Shown one piece after another: positions 13,325 through 28,900 of a DNA stretch of 64,000 bases. Numbering within the stretch: position 1 is the first letter of the stretch; every line of letters starts with the position of its first letter. The position numbers and the translations under genes are program-made. The notes under the pieces were generated by a model. That model was not told the origin of the DNA and did not search any database. It was given only the letters and a program-made list of their open reading frames with translations. Location of the stretch: positions 339,276 to 403,275 of the forward strand of contig ML986596.1 of the NCBI GenBank assembly GCA_010094045.1, written 5' to 3'. Source of the stretch: Lojkania enalia (taxonomy: Eukaryota > Ascomycota > Dothideomycetes > Pleosporales).

Positions 13325-13468
13325 GACTTTTCTCTTTCTCTTAGCCTCTCCCCCGAGTTTCCATGCTCTATGAATGTGCGCTTTGCACTCAGTCACGCAC
13401 TGCACTTCACCCAACCGCCTCCCATCAAGATCGCATCTTAGATCCCCCGGCCCAACCCACCAATCGCT
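13325..13468 (+). repeat. Left copy of a 144-base duplication at the assembly gap
   Basis: This copy is matched base for base by 13479-13622, except for a few bases in one short block near the middle-right (CCTCCCATCAAGA here against a run of C and A in the other copy). Both copies end directly with CCACCAATCGCT. The pair flanks the Ns exactly, which points to contig ends that failed to merge rather than to a biological tandem repeat. Confidence 0.95.
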
Positions 13469-13478
13469 NNNNNNNNNN
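13469..13478. other. Assembly gap (10 N)
   Basis: Ten undetermined bases. The length is a placeholder, so the true distance between the flanking sequences is not known. Confidence 0.99.
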
Positions 13479-13622
13479 GACTTTTCTCTTTCTCTTAGCC
13501 TCTCCCCCGAGTTTCCATGCTCTATGAATGTGCGCTTTGCACTCAGTCACGCACTGCACTTCACCCAACCGCCCCCCCCCAAAATCGCATCTTAGATCCC
13601 CCGGCCCAACCCACCAATCGCT
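13479..13622 (+). repeat. Right copy of the 144-base duplication at the gap
   Basis: Same length as the left copy. The difference lies in a homopolymer-like C stretch, the kind of place where sequencing or assembly errors occur. Confidence 0.95.
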
Positions 13623-14358
13623 TCACCCGGCACATCCCCTGCTCTCCACCTCATCCCTGCCAAGCCATCCTTCCCGTCCGTCTGCCCAAGAATTCCCCCA
13701 TCATGATGTATTCCATACAACCAACCCTGCAACTCCACAACACTCAAACTGCAGAACGAATAAATCACAACCTCATCAAATAACCAAGCATTATAATCGC
13801 TCTTCCCTCTCCACACTAGAACTTCAACATGAAAGCATCTTTGAGGCGCTCTAATCTCGCTTCAACAAACGCCGAAAAAGGCCGCCACAAACTCACAGCA
13901 CCCTGCTCATCTCACTCCTCACATCACACATCAAACATCACATATCACAAACACATACACCACAAAATCCCCTCCCTCAAAACGTCTTATTCCTACCCCC
14001 CCAAACCAAACATTCCCAAACGCCCTCCCTCAAAAAACATCCCATGCTAAAATAATGGCCCTCTGTTACACCCCCTCAATCCCTCAATCAATTCCAACAC
14101 TAAAAATAAAAATAAATAAAGAATTTCCAATCCTACTCCAAACGAAACTCATAGTAGAAAGAGACTGTGATTTCAAAAATAAAAAAAATAAAAATAAAAA
14201 TAAAAGGGGCCAAGCTCCCCACTAATCCTTCCACTTTTTATACATAAGACACCTACAACAGTGTCGAGCTCTCCCTTCTCTCTCCTCTAGCAGGGCTGGA
14301 AGCAGACCCTAACCCCGATCCCCCTTCATCAAAACAACTCGATGAACTCTAGGCGGTT

Positions 14359-17286
<2,928 letters not shown>

Positions 17287-18766
17287 GCTGTGGTAAATCC
17301 CTAAGCGGGACTCGAGTTTTGCGTGGTTATGCTCGCGGTGGCCGCGAAAAGAAACGAGAGCACGGGGAGTGGTCGGGGGGGCAATGGGGAGGTCGACAGA
17401 CAGCCTGTATAGGCGAGGACGAGGGTAGAGTGGAGGAGGCTGTGTGGATGGAAGCGCACGGCCGTTGTTACAAACGGCAGCGGGAGGCGCTCAGTTCACG
17501 CCGCCCGAGGAGCGCCTGCTGCGAATGGCAGGAAGGCGCTTATCCAGCGCTTTGCAGTCCAGTGCAACAGAGTTTCTCGTGCCGGAAATGGAGAGGAGCG
17601 CGACTGGGCGGGTGTACTGTTGTGGTGGATGTTGCTGTGAAGGTGTAGGTTGCCGCTCTGGTTCGCAAGGCTTGGCGTGCCCCGCCTGCCAGTTGCAAGC
17701 AATCCAGACTAACTCTCACCAGCAGATGGCAAGCCGCTGACTGACTACCTACTGATTTCCCTCTCCTGTCTCTATAGTGCACCGGCATCCGGATCCTTTG
17801 AGCGCTGGCTGTCCTCTGCTGCCTTATTAATCGCGCGCGCGGTCCCCCGGACCCTGCTCTGGCAGCACCTCGGGCCGGGTTGAGAGACATGATGTCAACT
17901 CGTCGTCCATGTCTACCTACACACTGCTCCCTGTCTCCAAAACTGAACCGAACCCACCCCACCCATCCACGGCCCGTAAATTTCTACTCGCTATCTGCCC
18001 GGCATAGTGTTCCAGAGAAGGCGGTATCCACTCATAGTGTAGTAGACGGCCGAGCGGCGCTTTTGTTATTCGGAATTTGACGTGTTATTGCTAGCTGTTC
18101 CGGCACCTGGATAGACCGAAGCAGCATCAAACGCTGTCCACCCTTGTAGCGACCAATGCAAAACGGGCTCCAAGCATCCGGACCTCCTAATTACGCTCAT
18201 GCTCCGTAGCACCACGGTTTTGGAATTTATATTCGCCTTAAACGCTTTTGTCTCTCGGGCGAAGGCCGTGCATTCGGCTCAGCTAGAGCAAGCACTCCGT
18301 ATGCGCCTCGCATCATCCAGGCCCTCATAAGCTCAACGCCCTCCACCTATGTACCATTATATTTCCGCATTTGCGGTAGGCAATGCGGTTTCGTGCAGAC
18401 CACGCACTCGTGCCAATCGACACCGTGATGCACGATCCACTCTTAGGGTACAGCACAGCCACCTATGTCCACGCACTGACAATCCACAAGCGGATCCCCT
18501 CGATTCAGGGGAAACGGCTGCTAGTTCACACCATGTCGAGAACACCGTTATGCAATATCTGTCGCCCTCTCGCTTCCTCCCCGGCCTCCACTCTCCATCC
18601 TATGTAATACACTACGCTATCCACCGTCGAGGTAATGCACCGCCACCATGTACACGCAGGCAAACCCCCTGCGCCATAACACCGTGGCTGCGCCCAAGGG
18701 TATGTATTTACAATCAATAAAGGTCTATGCACACAATTCTCCACACTTCCTCATCCGGCGAATTGT
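17287..18766. other. Intergenic: Rsp5 upstream region
   Basis: A 1.5-kb stretch between the ubiquitin ligase start and the stop of the ABC1 gene. Several open frames overlap on both strands at 17.3-18.0 kb, but their low-complexity Arg/Gly/Ser content shows no domain. Most of it should be the Rsp5 promoter and 5' leader. Confidence 0.5.
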
Positions 18767-20608
18767 CTATATCACCGGACCCATTCCCAGCAAGGCGCGG
18801 AGCTGTAGGTACGTCTCATAGAGATTAAGCTTCAGCTCAACCCTCATATGCGTACCCCAAGCGCGCAAGAAGGCAAATAGATTAGGAGGCCAGAAGAGAG
18901 ACCCAGTCAAGTTCTCCAACTGCTCTTCATACACGGTCCGCGAGGCGTAGCGAGCCAGGATCAGGAAAGTCCGTGCTGGGCCTTGTCGGGTGTGAAGGTT
19001 TTCATCCAGAGAGCGAGCTGTGATTCACCGGTCAGTGAATATTACCTTTTAGATTCGACGATATGTATGCATAGTGACGGTATAACTTACTCAAGTCGTT
19101 GGTTTTTAGTATCAGTAAGATAATTCGCGGGACTTGACCGAGTAGCTGGACGAGCTGAACTAGCATGCCCTCTCCCAAGGCATTCGATATCGTGTCCTTT
19201 TCCTGCTTGTTACGGGGCATAGCCACATTCTGCTTCACAACGCTGTAGTCTCGCCCTGTGATTGCGCTCGCAAATAGCGGGAAGTCTTTCTCGCCAATGC
19301 CGGCAACCTCATAGGCATACTTTCGCATCCGCGGTTCGTCTGCGTCCAGGACAGCGAGCCATAGCTTCGCATACGACCGTCGTAGGGCGATCGGAATGTC
19401 TCGATATAGCCCGTGATCGTACATGATGACATCGAAGTTGCCCTTGCCAGGCCGAGACGGGTTGTGTCTGATAGCGATGTTTCCACCATGGGGATCGCAA
19501 TGGAGCGGCGCATTTGTCCCAAAAATCATCTCGTTGAAAATCCTCGCCAGAGCGGCCGACACTTCATCCCGGTCAATCCCATGAGAATCCAGATATTCCA
19601 AATCGTCCGGTCGATGACCGCTCACATAGTCCATGACTAGAATCCGGCGTTTGGCCCACATGACTTTTGGGATGATTACGGGGGCATCACGGACCTTTTC
19701 AAAGTATTTCCGGGCGCGCATGGCGTTGCGGCCTTCGCGCTCAAAGTCTAGCTCCTGCGGTAGGGACACGTCCATCTCTTCCGATAGCCAGGTAAGATCA
19801 TACTCAGGAAACCAATACCGTAGCGTCTCGAATGTGAAGCGGGTTAGGGCTAGGTCCAGCTTCGCCCACTCATCCAATGTCGGGTGTTGGACCTTGACTG
19901 CGACCCTCTGTCCCGTCTCCTTGACTACCGCTCGGTGTACTTGAGCTAGAGAGGCCGCGCCAATCGGCATCTCTTCAAAGTATGAGAACCATTCAGAGAG
20001 ATCCTCCCCGGTATCATCCCGTACCATCTCTTTAATAGATTCAATCGAGGAAATTGGGCATTTGTCCTGCAGGGGTATAAAGGTGTCACACCACTCGGAC
20101 GGCAGGAGATAATTTAGACTACTAAGGTGTTGGCCTAGTTTGATAAATATTGACCCGTTCTTCTCGAGCGTGACGAGCGTTCGTTTGGCGCATCGTAAAT
20201 GGCAAGCTTTCAGCAGGCTGTTGTAATTTTCTTCTTGATCGCGCTTGAGCGTTCTCAGGTAACTATGAACCAGACATATATTAGCTATCATCTCAAGGTC
20301 TAAGGTAAGAATTGTGCGTACTCATTGATGCATATGAAGAGTGTTGAGACTACTCTGCTACTCCTTTGTACCGCGGTGACGGCATGCTTCGCATCGTCAT
20401 TTAGACTTACAATCGCCGCACTAATTCCCAACCCACCAGTCAGTACAATTCTCCGTCTCCGTCTGTTCTTCGGTGCTGTCTTCTCGGGAGTCGGTTTGGT
20501 CGCAAAAGAACTGCGCTGTGGCAGAAGGGCTTGCCGTCGGAGACAGGCACGGCAGGTCCATGGCGCCGTCCGGCCGAGGAGGGGGGAGATAACGTTGAAA
20601 CCAGACAT
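18767..20608 (-). CDS. MCP2: Mitochondrial ABC1/ADCK atypical kinase (Mcp2/Cqd2-like)
   Basis: Three exons (20608-20322, 20262-19091, 19017-18767) give 569 residues. The N-terminus is basic (about residues 5-50, Arg/Lys-rich, almost no acidic residues), as expected of a mitochondrial presequence, followed by a hydrophobic patch. The UbiB/ADCK hallmarks are in order: KLGQ at about 137-140, the Ala-rich loop GAAS near 197 that replaces the glycine-rich loop, Lys in VAVKV near 219, HCDPHGGN near 350, and DHG near 378 in place of DFG. The segment after the presequence (DAKHAVTAVQRSSRVV) resembles the ADCK1/Mcp2 branch rather than Coq8. Yeast Mcp2/Cqd2 affects coenzyme Q distribution and mitochondrial lipid balance. 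The gene lies 504 bp from, and in the same direction as, the Pho81 gene. Confidence 0.88.
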
Positions 20609-21112
20609 TATGCGCACATATTTACGAAAAATCTCAAGAGAATCTATATCACACAAGGAAGTAGGACAAAATTGGTGGGTTGAGGTCGAGTGGTTTGGCG
20701 AGCTGGTACTTTTTTGAGCTTCCAAAACTTTAGCGGCGAGATCGGATTCCAGGTTGCAATCCTTGTCGGCTTGGCGGTGAAGAGACATCGCCTCATGCAA
20801 TGAACGTCATTAGCTAGTCGACGAAAACACAATTCCTACACTACATGCATTGTAATATGTGCCAAAGCATAATGAATTGAGATAACTATGTCTTAACCAT
20901 AGGCGGGAATCATGAAGCAATCAATTTTACCTCCCAGCATTCTCTTGATCCATCATACTCCGCAAAACCACGTAGAACTTATAAGGAACTTTGTAATACT
21001 TTCCCATCTAGCGACAGACCCGCCCTAGTCTAGATATCGTAATGTTCAAAGATAATGTCCGATTAGAATTCTCCCAAAACCACACTCGTCCCTTGGCTAT
21101 TCCAATTTCCAT
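20609..21112. other. Intergenic: ABC1 promoter and Pho81 3' flank
   Basis: About 500 bases between two minus-strand genes. No open frame of note and no distinct regulatory motif that I can defend. Confidence 0.5.
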
Positions 21113-24100
21113 TTACATGTCGATGCTCTCGTTGAATCGAAGCACTCCGTTTCCTTTTAGATAGCCATCAACGCCATTTGGCACAACCTCTCCGGATGGC
21201 CGTGCCACTCCAATGCCTCTCTGTTCAGAGTCCGAAATATCCGTGATGAGCACGAGACCCGCTGTCTTGATCGATTCTATGAGTGCCGGGGCTAGATCCT
21301 ATATAATAGTTAGCCACTATTGCTGCAACATCGAAGCTAGTGACCGAATACGAAATGATGGTGGAACAATTCAATGACTTACGAGAAGACGAGAGCTGCA
21401 TATCAAACCCATGAAGTTGTTATCCCTAGCAATCTGGACAGCCTCCTTCACTGAGATCGTGGTTCGACCACTTGATTGGATCATTTGTGACTGGTCAGGG
21501 GATGTGAAAGAAGTATCCGCACCGAGTTCGTTACAAAGAAGGACCGGATCTGTGTTATGAATCAGCTATTTATTCGAATTAAATCTAGATTTACGTTACA
21601 CGCAGAACTTACAATTGGGCTGTTTCCAATTGATTACGGTGCAGATATCTTGGTTGAACGAGCTGAATACGATGCTTCTAAGAGAACCTTCAACCTCGCC
21701 CGCGCCTTGCTGTCTCAAGATCCTAGCATGTTCGAATACAACAGTAAGCACCCTGTCGGCAAAATCATTCATATCGTATGAAGGACCGAGTTTTAGACGA
21801 TCTTCTTCTAGCCGCGATGGGAAAAGGACGTGCAATTCAACATGTATATGGGTTGGAAGTAGGGTTAAAGCATCTTGGAGTGTGATGAAGGATGAAGCCA
21901 TCACTTGGTAGATTGTCGGTATGTCATCCTGATTTGCACCTTGTAGCTTGGAAAGTTCAGTCGGAGTGGCAGCATTCTGCCTTGCGCCAATAGCACCAAA
22001 TTGTGCATATGTGAGGATATTCACAGGAACATCAAGCCCTTGGTGATTGATTTTCCATCGTGGATATAGAACTGGTACGCCATCAGCAGTCAACTGCACA
22101 AATAGTCTTACGTATTCTCCTGAGAGGCTAGATCCAGTGATAAGAGTGTGTGGTTGCGAGTCCAGCTGGCTTGTTGCTTTCCAATATGTCGCGAAATGAG
22201 TGATTTCCAAGGGGATTCCTGGGAAAGGTTTTACAACTTGATAATCGAAGGTTATCCGACCTATTGAACGAAGCCTAGGATCGAAGAGCTCAAGATGCCA
22301 TCGGCCCGAACTATTCGCTCCCTCGCTGAAAACCTTAGATGACGCTACACCACGTGCGATGACCTTTGAGCCAAAGGTTGGGTATATGTCGAAATCAATA
22401 GAGAATGTGTCGAGGTTTTCAATCTGAAAAGAGATTACCTTGAATTCATCTTGAATCGGAAGTAGAATATTTCGAGGAATTAAATCGGAGCTTTTGGAAG
22501 ATATCGTCAGCCTTGCTGCAGGATATTTCTGATCGTCGTAAAACTGGATTGCTCCTTGCCCTAGCTTTTCAAAACTTATTACAACGAAAGTCTTTGTGTC
22601 TAGGAAATTATGTCCATATCTCCTAAACGGTATTATTGGTGGAGGGAGAATGAATTCTGGTATCCCTTCCCCGTCTCCTTCTATATCCATTGGCCCGGGC
22701 ATGGTGCTAGAGATCGTTTGCGTGGCAATTTGAGGGGACACCTGCTTGGTTGTGGCCAGGCCAACACCTTTGCCGACAGACGCAAGCAACCTCATACACT
22801 CAAGGTGCCCCTCCCATGTTGCATAGTATAGGGCGGATAGTCCCTTCTCATCAAGAACGTCAACGTCTACCTTACACTGAAGTAACGTTTGCAGACACTC
22901 CACGTGGCCTTCGCTCGCGGCATGGAAGAGGGGCGTCCACTGATAGAGCTTGTCGGGTTGATCTAGGTTTGCGCCATACTTCTGTAGCAAAAGTAACATC
23001 TGCGGAACTTTGCCCGAGCGCGCTACGAGGTGTTGAGGATATAGTCCTTCCGCATCCGGTAGAATTTCTGCATTGCCCTGAAGTAGAAGTTCCACAATCT
23101 CCATCGATCCATACTGACAAGCGAGATTTAACGGAATGTGCTCCGATGGCCCTAATCGGCTAATGTGGGCACCTCTGGATAGGAGGATTTGAACACATGG
23201 CAGCTGAGAGTGTACAATTGCATGAATCAAAGGAGTGAAACTGTCCTGGTCCCGGAAGTTAGCGGTATCTGGCGCGGCGTTGAGAAGCTCTTCAACAAGT
23301 TCGACATGACCGTGCATCGATGCATAGTGCAATGAGATTCGACCGTAGACATCAGTTGCGTGCATATCAACTTTCTGGGTAAGGCCTAACCGGAGTACTT
23401 CGATACGCCCGCAGATTGCGGCCTTATGCAAGCAATTTCGTTCATTGATCTCGTCCTCTAGGCCAAGATTGACTTGTTCCGTGTCAAGCATGATTTTCAA
23501 GGCAACTTCTGGCGCATCTTCGACGGTGCTGAGGAATGCTCGCGATATCCTCTCCTGGGCATCAGGAAGCTTTATCAACCGTGACAGACACTCTTCGATT
23601 TTCTGTATATTTGCCGTACTGATAGCTTGGATGGTCTGATTATCGAGCTCGAGTGAGGCCTCTAGTGAGGGTTCCAATGCCCTGCTTTCGGCGCTTGTGG
23701 GTGCAGCTTGCATTTTGTCCCCCTCAGCCCATCCTGAAAAGTCGAGAAGAGCCTGCGTTGCTTGGTCGGATAGACTGCTAATGACCTCCCGGTTAAAGCA
23801 AGGCTGAACTTCGACGGCTCGAGAGAGATAGAGTTGCTTTTCCCTTGACTGGCACTGAAGTCAGCCAGTGTTGTAGAGAATTCGTGCAAAGTAATATCCG
23901 ACCTTCGACGTTTTATCCCACTGCTACAAGTCAGCACGCCACGAGGTGCACAAGGATGAAGGAGCAAACCTTCTTAAGAATCTTGGAGAAAGCGGTTGCA
24001 TTCACTTCAACAAATTGCTACCTACAGTCAGTAACGTCTTTGGCGACAAAACACCAACTAATCACCTCAAGCTTGTTTAAGTCTATGCTGAACTGTTTTA

Positions 24101-24740
24101 GGCCTTCTTCGAGTGCAATGTACCTTGAAGAAGCCTTAGATACAGATTCGGGGTGTTGCTGCATGACCCTCTTCTTGTCCAGGAGGGTTGTTAATCGCAA
24201 ACGTAGCTACCATGCAATTAGTCTTCCTCTCCTTGTGCAGTAAGTACGGCGTGAATACCTCGGCCTCTTTTTGCAAATAGAAGGTGTTCACTTTCTCTAA
24301 TTCCCGTTCCTTTCGAGAGGGTGAGCATGATTCCTCTGGCTTGGATAACAAATGCGCTTACCACTCGGAAGAAAAAAGTAGCCTTATTGGCCTGCAGCGA
24401 GGCCTGAGGATCCAGTGTCTCGACGCCATGGCCGGGTTCACCTTGGGCGGGTATGACAGGAGTTGCGCTCAGCTTCTTGATCAACTAGATGATGTTATCA
24501 AGTCTGGTTCGTGCGTCTGGTAGAGGATAAAGACCTTTTTCAAAGCCTTGTAGTCCACAAAGCTAGAGGCATATTCGGGAATCTCTAGTTGCCTCTTTTG
24601 GATGTGCTTGCCAAACTTCCTGGAGAAACGTGCCGAGTCAGTCCTGTCATCTTTGGAGGCTAAGCTGGTTGACGATGCAGTCTTCCGTAACACAACCACA
24701 GGGAGATGACGGGGAGAGTCCATAAGAAGAGGGCGTACAT
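21113..24740 (-). CDS. PHO81: Pho81/NUC-2-type SPX-ankyrin-GDPD phosphate-signalling protein
   Basis: Ten exons (24740-24739, 24619-24535, 24484-24362, 24309-24259, 24206-24066, 24017-23970, 23920-23903, 23848-21613, 21549-21383, 21298-21113) give 1018 residues. Residues 1-190 form an SPX domain (MKFGKHIQKRQ start, YKALKKLIKKLS, KVNTFYLQKEAE, VNATAFSKILKKWDKT). Ankyrin repeats run from about 290 to 510 (HKAAICGRIEV, HYASMHGHVELV, FHAASEGHVECL). A glycerophosphodiesterase-like C-terminal region lacks the HRG...ENT active-site signature, as is usual for Pho81. In yeast and Neurospora this protein inhibits the Pho85/PREG cyclin kinase under phosphate starvation, and SPX binds inositol pyrophosphates. 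The initiator codon is split AT|G by a 119-base intron with a good branch site (CTGAC), and the seventh exon is only 18 bases. Confidence 0.93.
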
Positions 24741-25978
24741 TTTGATGGCAGCAAGAAGAAAGGGACACAGCGGCTCCGGAGCATGCAATAAAGTAAGCTC
24801 GACAAGCGAGGGTACACGGGGACGAATCGGGACAACTTAACCATACAGGTCAAGATATGGGAGGTGGTGGTCGAAGGAAAACGCTTATAGGCGGAAGGCT
24901 CGGAAAAAGAAACGATAAGACAATGAGGCTGGGGCAAGCAGAAGGTAAGGATGGACGTGCGTCCTGCGATATAAGGTCAAAAAGTGAAGGTCGGCGGATG
25001 TCGCAGCTGCTTCGCTGGGTGACTCCAGCGGCTCGCGTGGGCTGAACTGGCAGAAAATTGGAAGTCGCCGAATGAGGGGCCGGCATCAGGGCGACTCGGC
25101 GGGGCTCGTTATGAGAGGGCCACGAGACTCTGCATACACTGGGGTTTCCAGAGGACGACGCCCATGCCATTCACTGCGAGGTCGCCGCTGACCAATGGCG
25201 CCGCGCAGCGCGAGCACGCTCCCAAGTAGTTCAGTCGGAGTCTGTGTCTGCAAGCGGCAGCGCAGCAGCAGGGAGTCCCGCAACAGCGAACCACCGCCTA
25301 GGCTGCTCCGGGACTAGCTGGTTACGTAACTGGAATTGCGTCCAATAGGAAAGCGCTAGGCCTTTAGCGCCGTACTGTAATGTATCGCGAGAGCATCATC
25401 GCTCTACGCTGGCCGGTGGCCGTGCATCCTTTCAGGCACCACCGGCAGATGTCGAGCTCCGAGATGCAGGACAGCGCGTCTCGATTCCAAGAGGCGCCTA
25501 TTGCTCTAGCTGGCGGGGGGCGGGGGCAAAAGAGAAGGGCGAATGATGCCATAGCAATACGGACGGTACAGGCAACTGTAGAGGTTATTGGGCAGGGTTC
25601 TATCATCACGGAGCGTATGTCATGCACGCGGCCGTACATATTCTATCTGTTTGGGAGCGCCTTCCAGGCCAAGTGACAGGATATCTAAGGCCAGCAACAA
25701 CCCCAATGCTTTTCGATACACAAATCAGAGCGCCTCCAAGCCATCTTTCTTTGCCTATGTTCCAAAGTCGGTCAAGGGAAGGGATCCTCTGGGTTCAATG
25801 CTTGCTGGCCGACCAATCCATCAGCTGCCCACGCTCGTGTTCAAAGCCCGTATGCGCCCCATCCGTCAGAGCCAGTCGACTGCTTTGCGTTGGTTTGCTC
25901 GCTTATCAAATCACTATTACGTTCCGAAGAATCCCAGGGCGTGCGCGTTGCGGCGCTTGCATCCAGCTCTTCGTCAAG
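24741..25978. other. Intergenic: Pho81 promoter and CRM1 3' flank
   Basis: Overlapping plus-strand frames at 25.4-26.2 kb are shadows with no domain. I looked for the CACGTG/CACGTT-type site bound by Pho4/NUC-1 in the first 400 bases upstream of Pho81 and did not find it. Confidence 0.5.
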
Positions 25979-28900
25979 TCACAACTCGTCATCATCCATC
26001 TCAGAGGGCTTCAGCAACCCGCCAACCTTCATCGCGCGCTCGCGCTCTTCTTCCTTGGCCTTGTTCGCCGCCTGCTCGCGCTCTTCTGCAAAGAGTTCTG
26101 CATTGTCTCCTGAGAACTCCTTCAGCGAGATAAGGAAATCTCGGAGGATGACCTTGAATCGGTTTAGATCCGAGTTGGTAGCAAAGAGACCTTCAATGAA
26201 GGACGCGATTTGACCGCTAACAGAGTTAGAAGATATGTACGGAAACACAGGCATAACACTTACGTCTGAAGGTTGGGGAAAGCGGTTGCAAGTAGATTTC
26301 CCACGAAATTCCGCAAAAACTCCCTATTAGGTGTGCCTGCCGGTGCCATATCCGGAGATGTATAGATTGGACCCTGCAGTTTGTTGGATTCAACAAGCCA
26401 AAACATTTTTGCCAGGAGCATGGACTGTGACTTGAATCCTGCTTTGTGGTCGCTATCAGTAAGCACGAAGAAGACATCCTGGAGGATAGGCGTGAAGAAG
26501 GTTTGGAAAAATGCGTTGCACGTTTGCTGGTCAGTATCGGCCATGTTCGAGATTAACTCGAAGCACATGGAAAGACCAGCACTCTCAACCTCGCGGTTGT
26601 CGTGCTTGCTGGCCCACATGCAGGAGTCGATCACGAATTTGAACGATCGGGCGTCGAGCCTAAGCAACGCGTTAAAGCATCGCAGGTTGATTGTCCTCAA
26701 GAGTTTGAAGAATTCCACTCGGTGTTCCGGGTACTCAGAGAAGTCCTTGTTAATCATGTCCAGCGTGCACTCGAATACGCTGTCCATAATATTGATGATC
26801 TGATCGTCCATCATGTTCTGCGATGACGTTAGCATATCAGCCCTTTACTGCCCAAGCGAGTCCAACCATATGCCTGCTTAGATTGGGTCTCCAACGTACA
26901 TGTAACTTGTTGATGATAGTAGTCATAACGTTCAAGACTTCTGCCTCTCGAGCGTCCGGAACATTGTTCTTGTAATCAATAAGAACCGCTTCCAGCAGTT
27001 TCGGAACAATGTTATTATGGACCATCTCCAAGTCATCAGCCTTCTCGACATAGGTGTTGATGAGCTTGAGGATTTCCTTCTTAATTGTCCGAAGACCCCG
27101 GACTTTCGGCATCTTGGTTGCAATGTTGCCTAGACAATGTTAAAGTTAAGTTCTCAAGCATTCATATACGATTCCTATTACCTTCTCGCTGAACAGCTTC
27201 ATCAATCAAGCCACTGCTCGCCCGATACATGGTCAGCATGTCGAAGTAGATGCGCCCAATTTGAGGGTAGAAATATGAACCGATTGAACTGCAGGCGGCC
27301 ACATTCGTTTTCATGATATTTCCGACAATCTTTATGACATCTCCGTCCTGCAAACAGGCTGGATTTTGGTTAGCCTGGGCGATGATATTATCCCACTACA
27401 TGTCATGTCAGCTTGATGCCTCCCATATCTTCCCAAAACGACTTACAGCTTGGTTTGGCAGCTCCATAAGGTCATGAATGAGCCTCTCTTGAATGCTCTT
27501 CTGGCCCTGTGCACTAATCATATAACCGCACGCCTCGTAGAATGTGTGCACCTGTTGTGGGGAAAGGTCGGCCGTGATCTTTCGCAGATTGCGCACAATT
27601 TCGTCAATGAATGGTTCTGTTTCCCCGGGCTGAAGTGCTACAAAATGCCGCCTGCACTTGTTTGCAATCTTGATGAAAGTGTCGCAAGCCATGTCTTGAA
27701 CACCCTCATGAGTCTCGTGCATGAATTCGAACAATTTGTTCACGACTGTCTTGAGGAACTTCCAATGGGCTTTCAAGAATCGAGGGTACTGGCCGACAAT
27801 GTACATGATGTTGCTGGCCACAACAGCCTTGTTGTCTTTACCACGCTTCATTTCCGTAAGGCCAAGGAGATCCTTGATTACGGTCACCAGGAAGCGCTTC
27901 TCAGTCTCTTCATTCATTGCTCCGGAGATGGAACCAATTGCCCAGCATAAGGTATTGCAGTTCGCCCAAGACCACTCAGTTCCGTCGACTTGACGTGCCA
28001 ACTTTTCGGACATAATCTGCTCCGTGTCGTTGACGTCTAAATGTGTGAGAAACACTAAGCATTCCCGAGTGGACTTGTATAACTGGATTGTATCACTTTC
28101 CTTGACAAATTCACGGACGATCTCTCCCTCATCGTTTTCGACAATTAAGACTTCTTCAGGTCGTACCATCTTCTCAATCATGACAGTCCGCAGATTAGAG
28201 AGTATTTCCGCATATTTGTGCTTCCGGAGGGGATAGTTAGCAAGGATTGCGGGATCCCGAGCGCCCCCATTTGCAGCCGCCAAACCCATGTTCAGAAGAG
28301 GATTCATATCAGTGATCGGCAGAGCCTGCATTTCGTCATAAAGCTCTGATACTAGCTTTGTCCAGTACTCCAGGCAGATCTTAAAAATCTCTCGGTCATC
28401 TATTTGGCTGATGCGGATGAGATAGAAGTGGCCATGGGTAAGGAAGTCCCTGTTCATGAGATTCTCTATTACGTTCAGGTGCATGGTAAAAAAGTTACAC
28501 AAAAACAGAGCGAGATTCTGGACAAACTCCTGGTCCCTACTGTTTGAGCTAGCGTATGTTGTCTTGAGATCGAGTGTCAGCGGAATAATCTTGGAAATTG
28601 CCGTCAATGTTTCCGTGAACATCTGGACAAGTTTGTCGTCGTAGGCTGGCTCGGTATGGAGGCCGGCAATTTCGGTCAAGCATTTAAGTGTGATGTTACG
28701 AAAGTCCGGGACATCCAGGAAACGACTTCGGAGCGTCTCGATGAGGCTTGCCCCGCTAGGCGGAGTCTCAAATATGTAACCCAGCGGAATCCAGTTAAGA
28801 AAACGTAACAGGGTCTCCAACGTTGCTTTGATGAGGCTTGCTTCCGTCGCGGTTCGAAGGACTTCCGAGCAGAGTTGATAGATAGACGTAAACTCATCAC

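Larger units (their letters stand above)
12733..14358. other. Intergenic with assembly gap
   Basis: Upstream region of the GPI-protein gene and 3' flank of the ubiquitin ligase gene. It contains a run of ten Ns flanked by two near-identical copies. From about 13.65 to 14.2 kb the plus strand is rich in C and A. No gene seen. Confidence 0.6.

Noticed and set aside
13325..13622. Biological tandem duplication
   Set aside because: The copies abut the Ns exactly and have equal length, which fits unmerged contig ends better.
24741..25140. Pho4/NUC-1 binding site upstream of Pho81
   Set aside because: I searched by eye for CACGTG or CACGTT near the start and found none.
25588..26213. Several overlapping plus-strand frames up to 181 codons
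   Set aside because: They run antisense into the last CRM1 exon and mutually overlap; composition is low complexity.
27450..27950. 166-codon plus-strand frame
   Set aside because: It lies wholly antisense within the large CRM1 exon; the minus-strand protein is conserved and complete.
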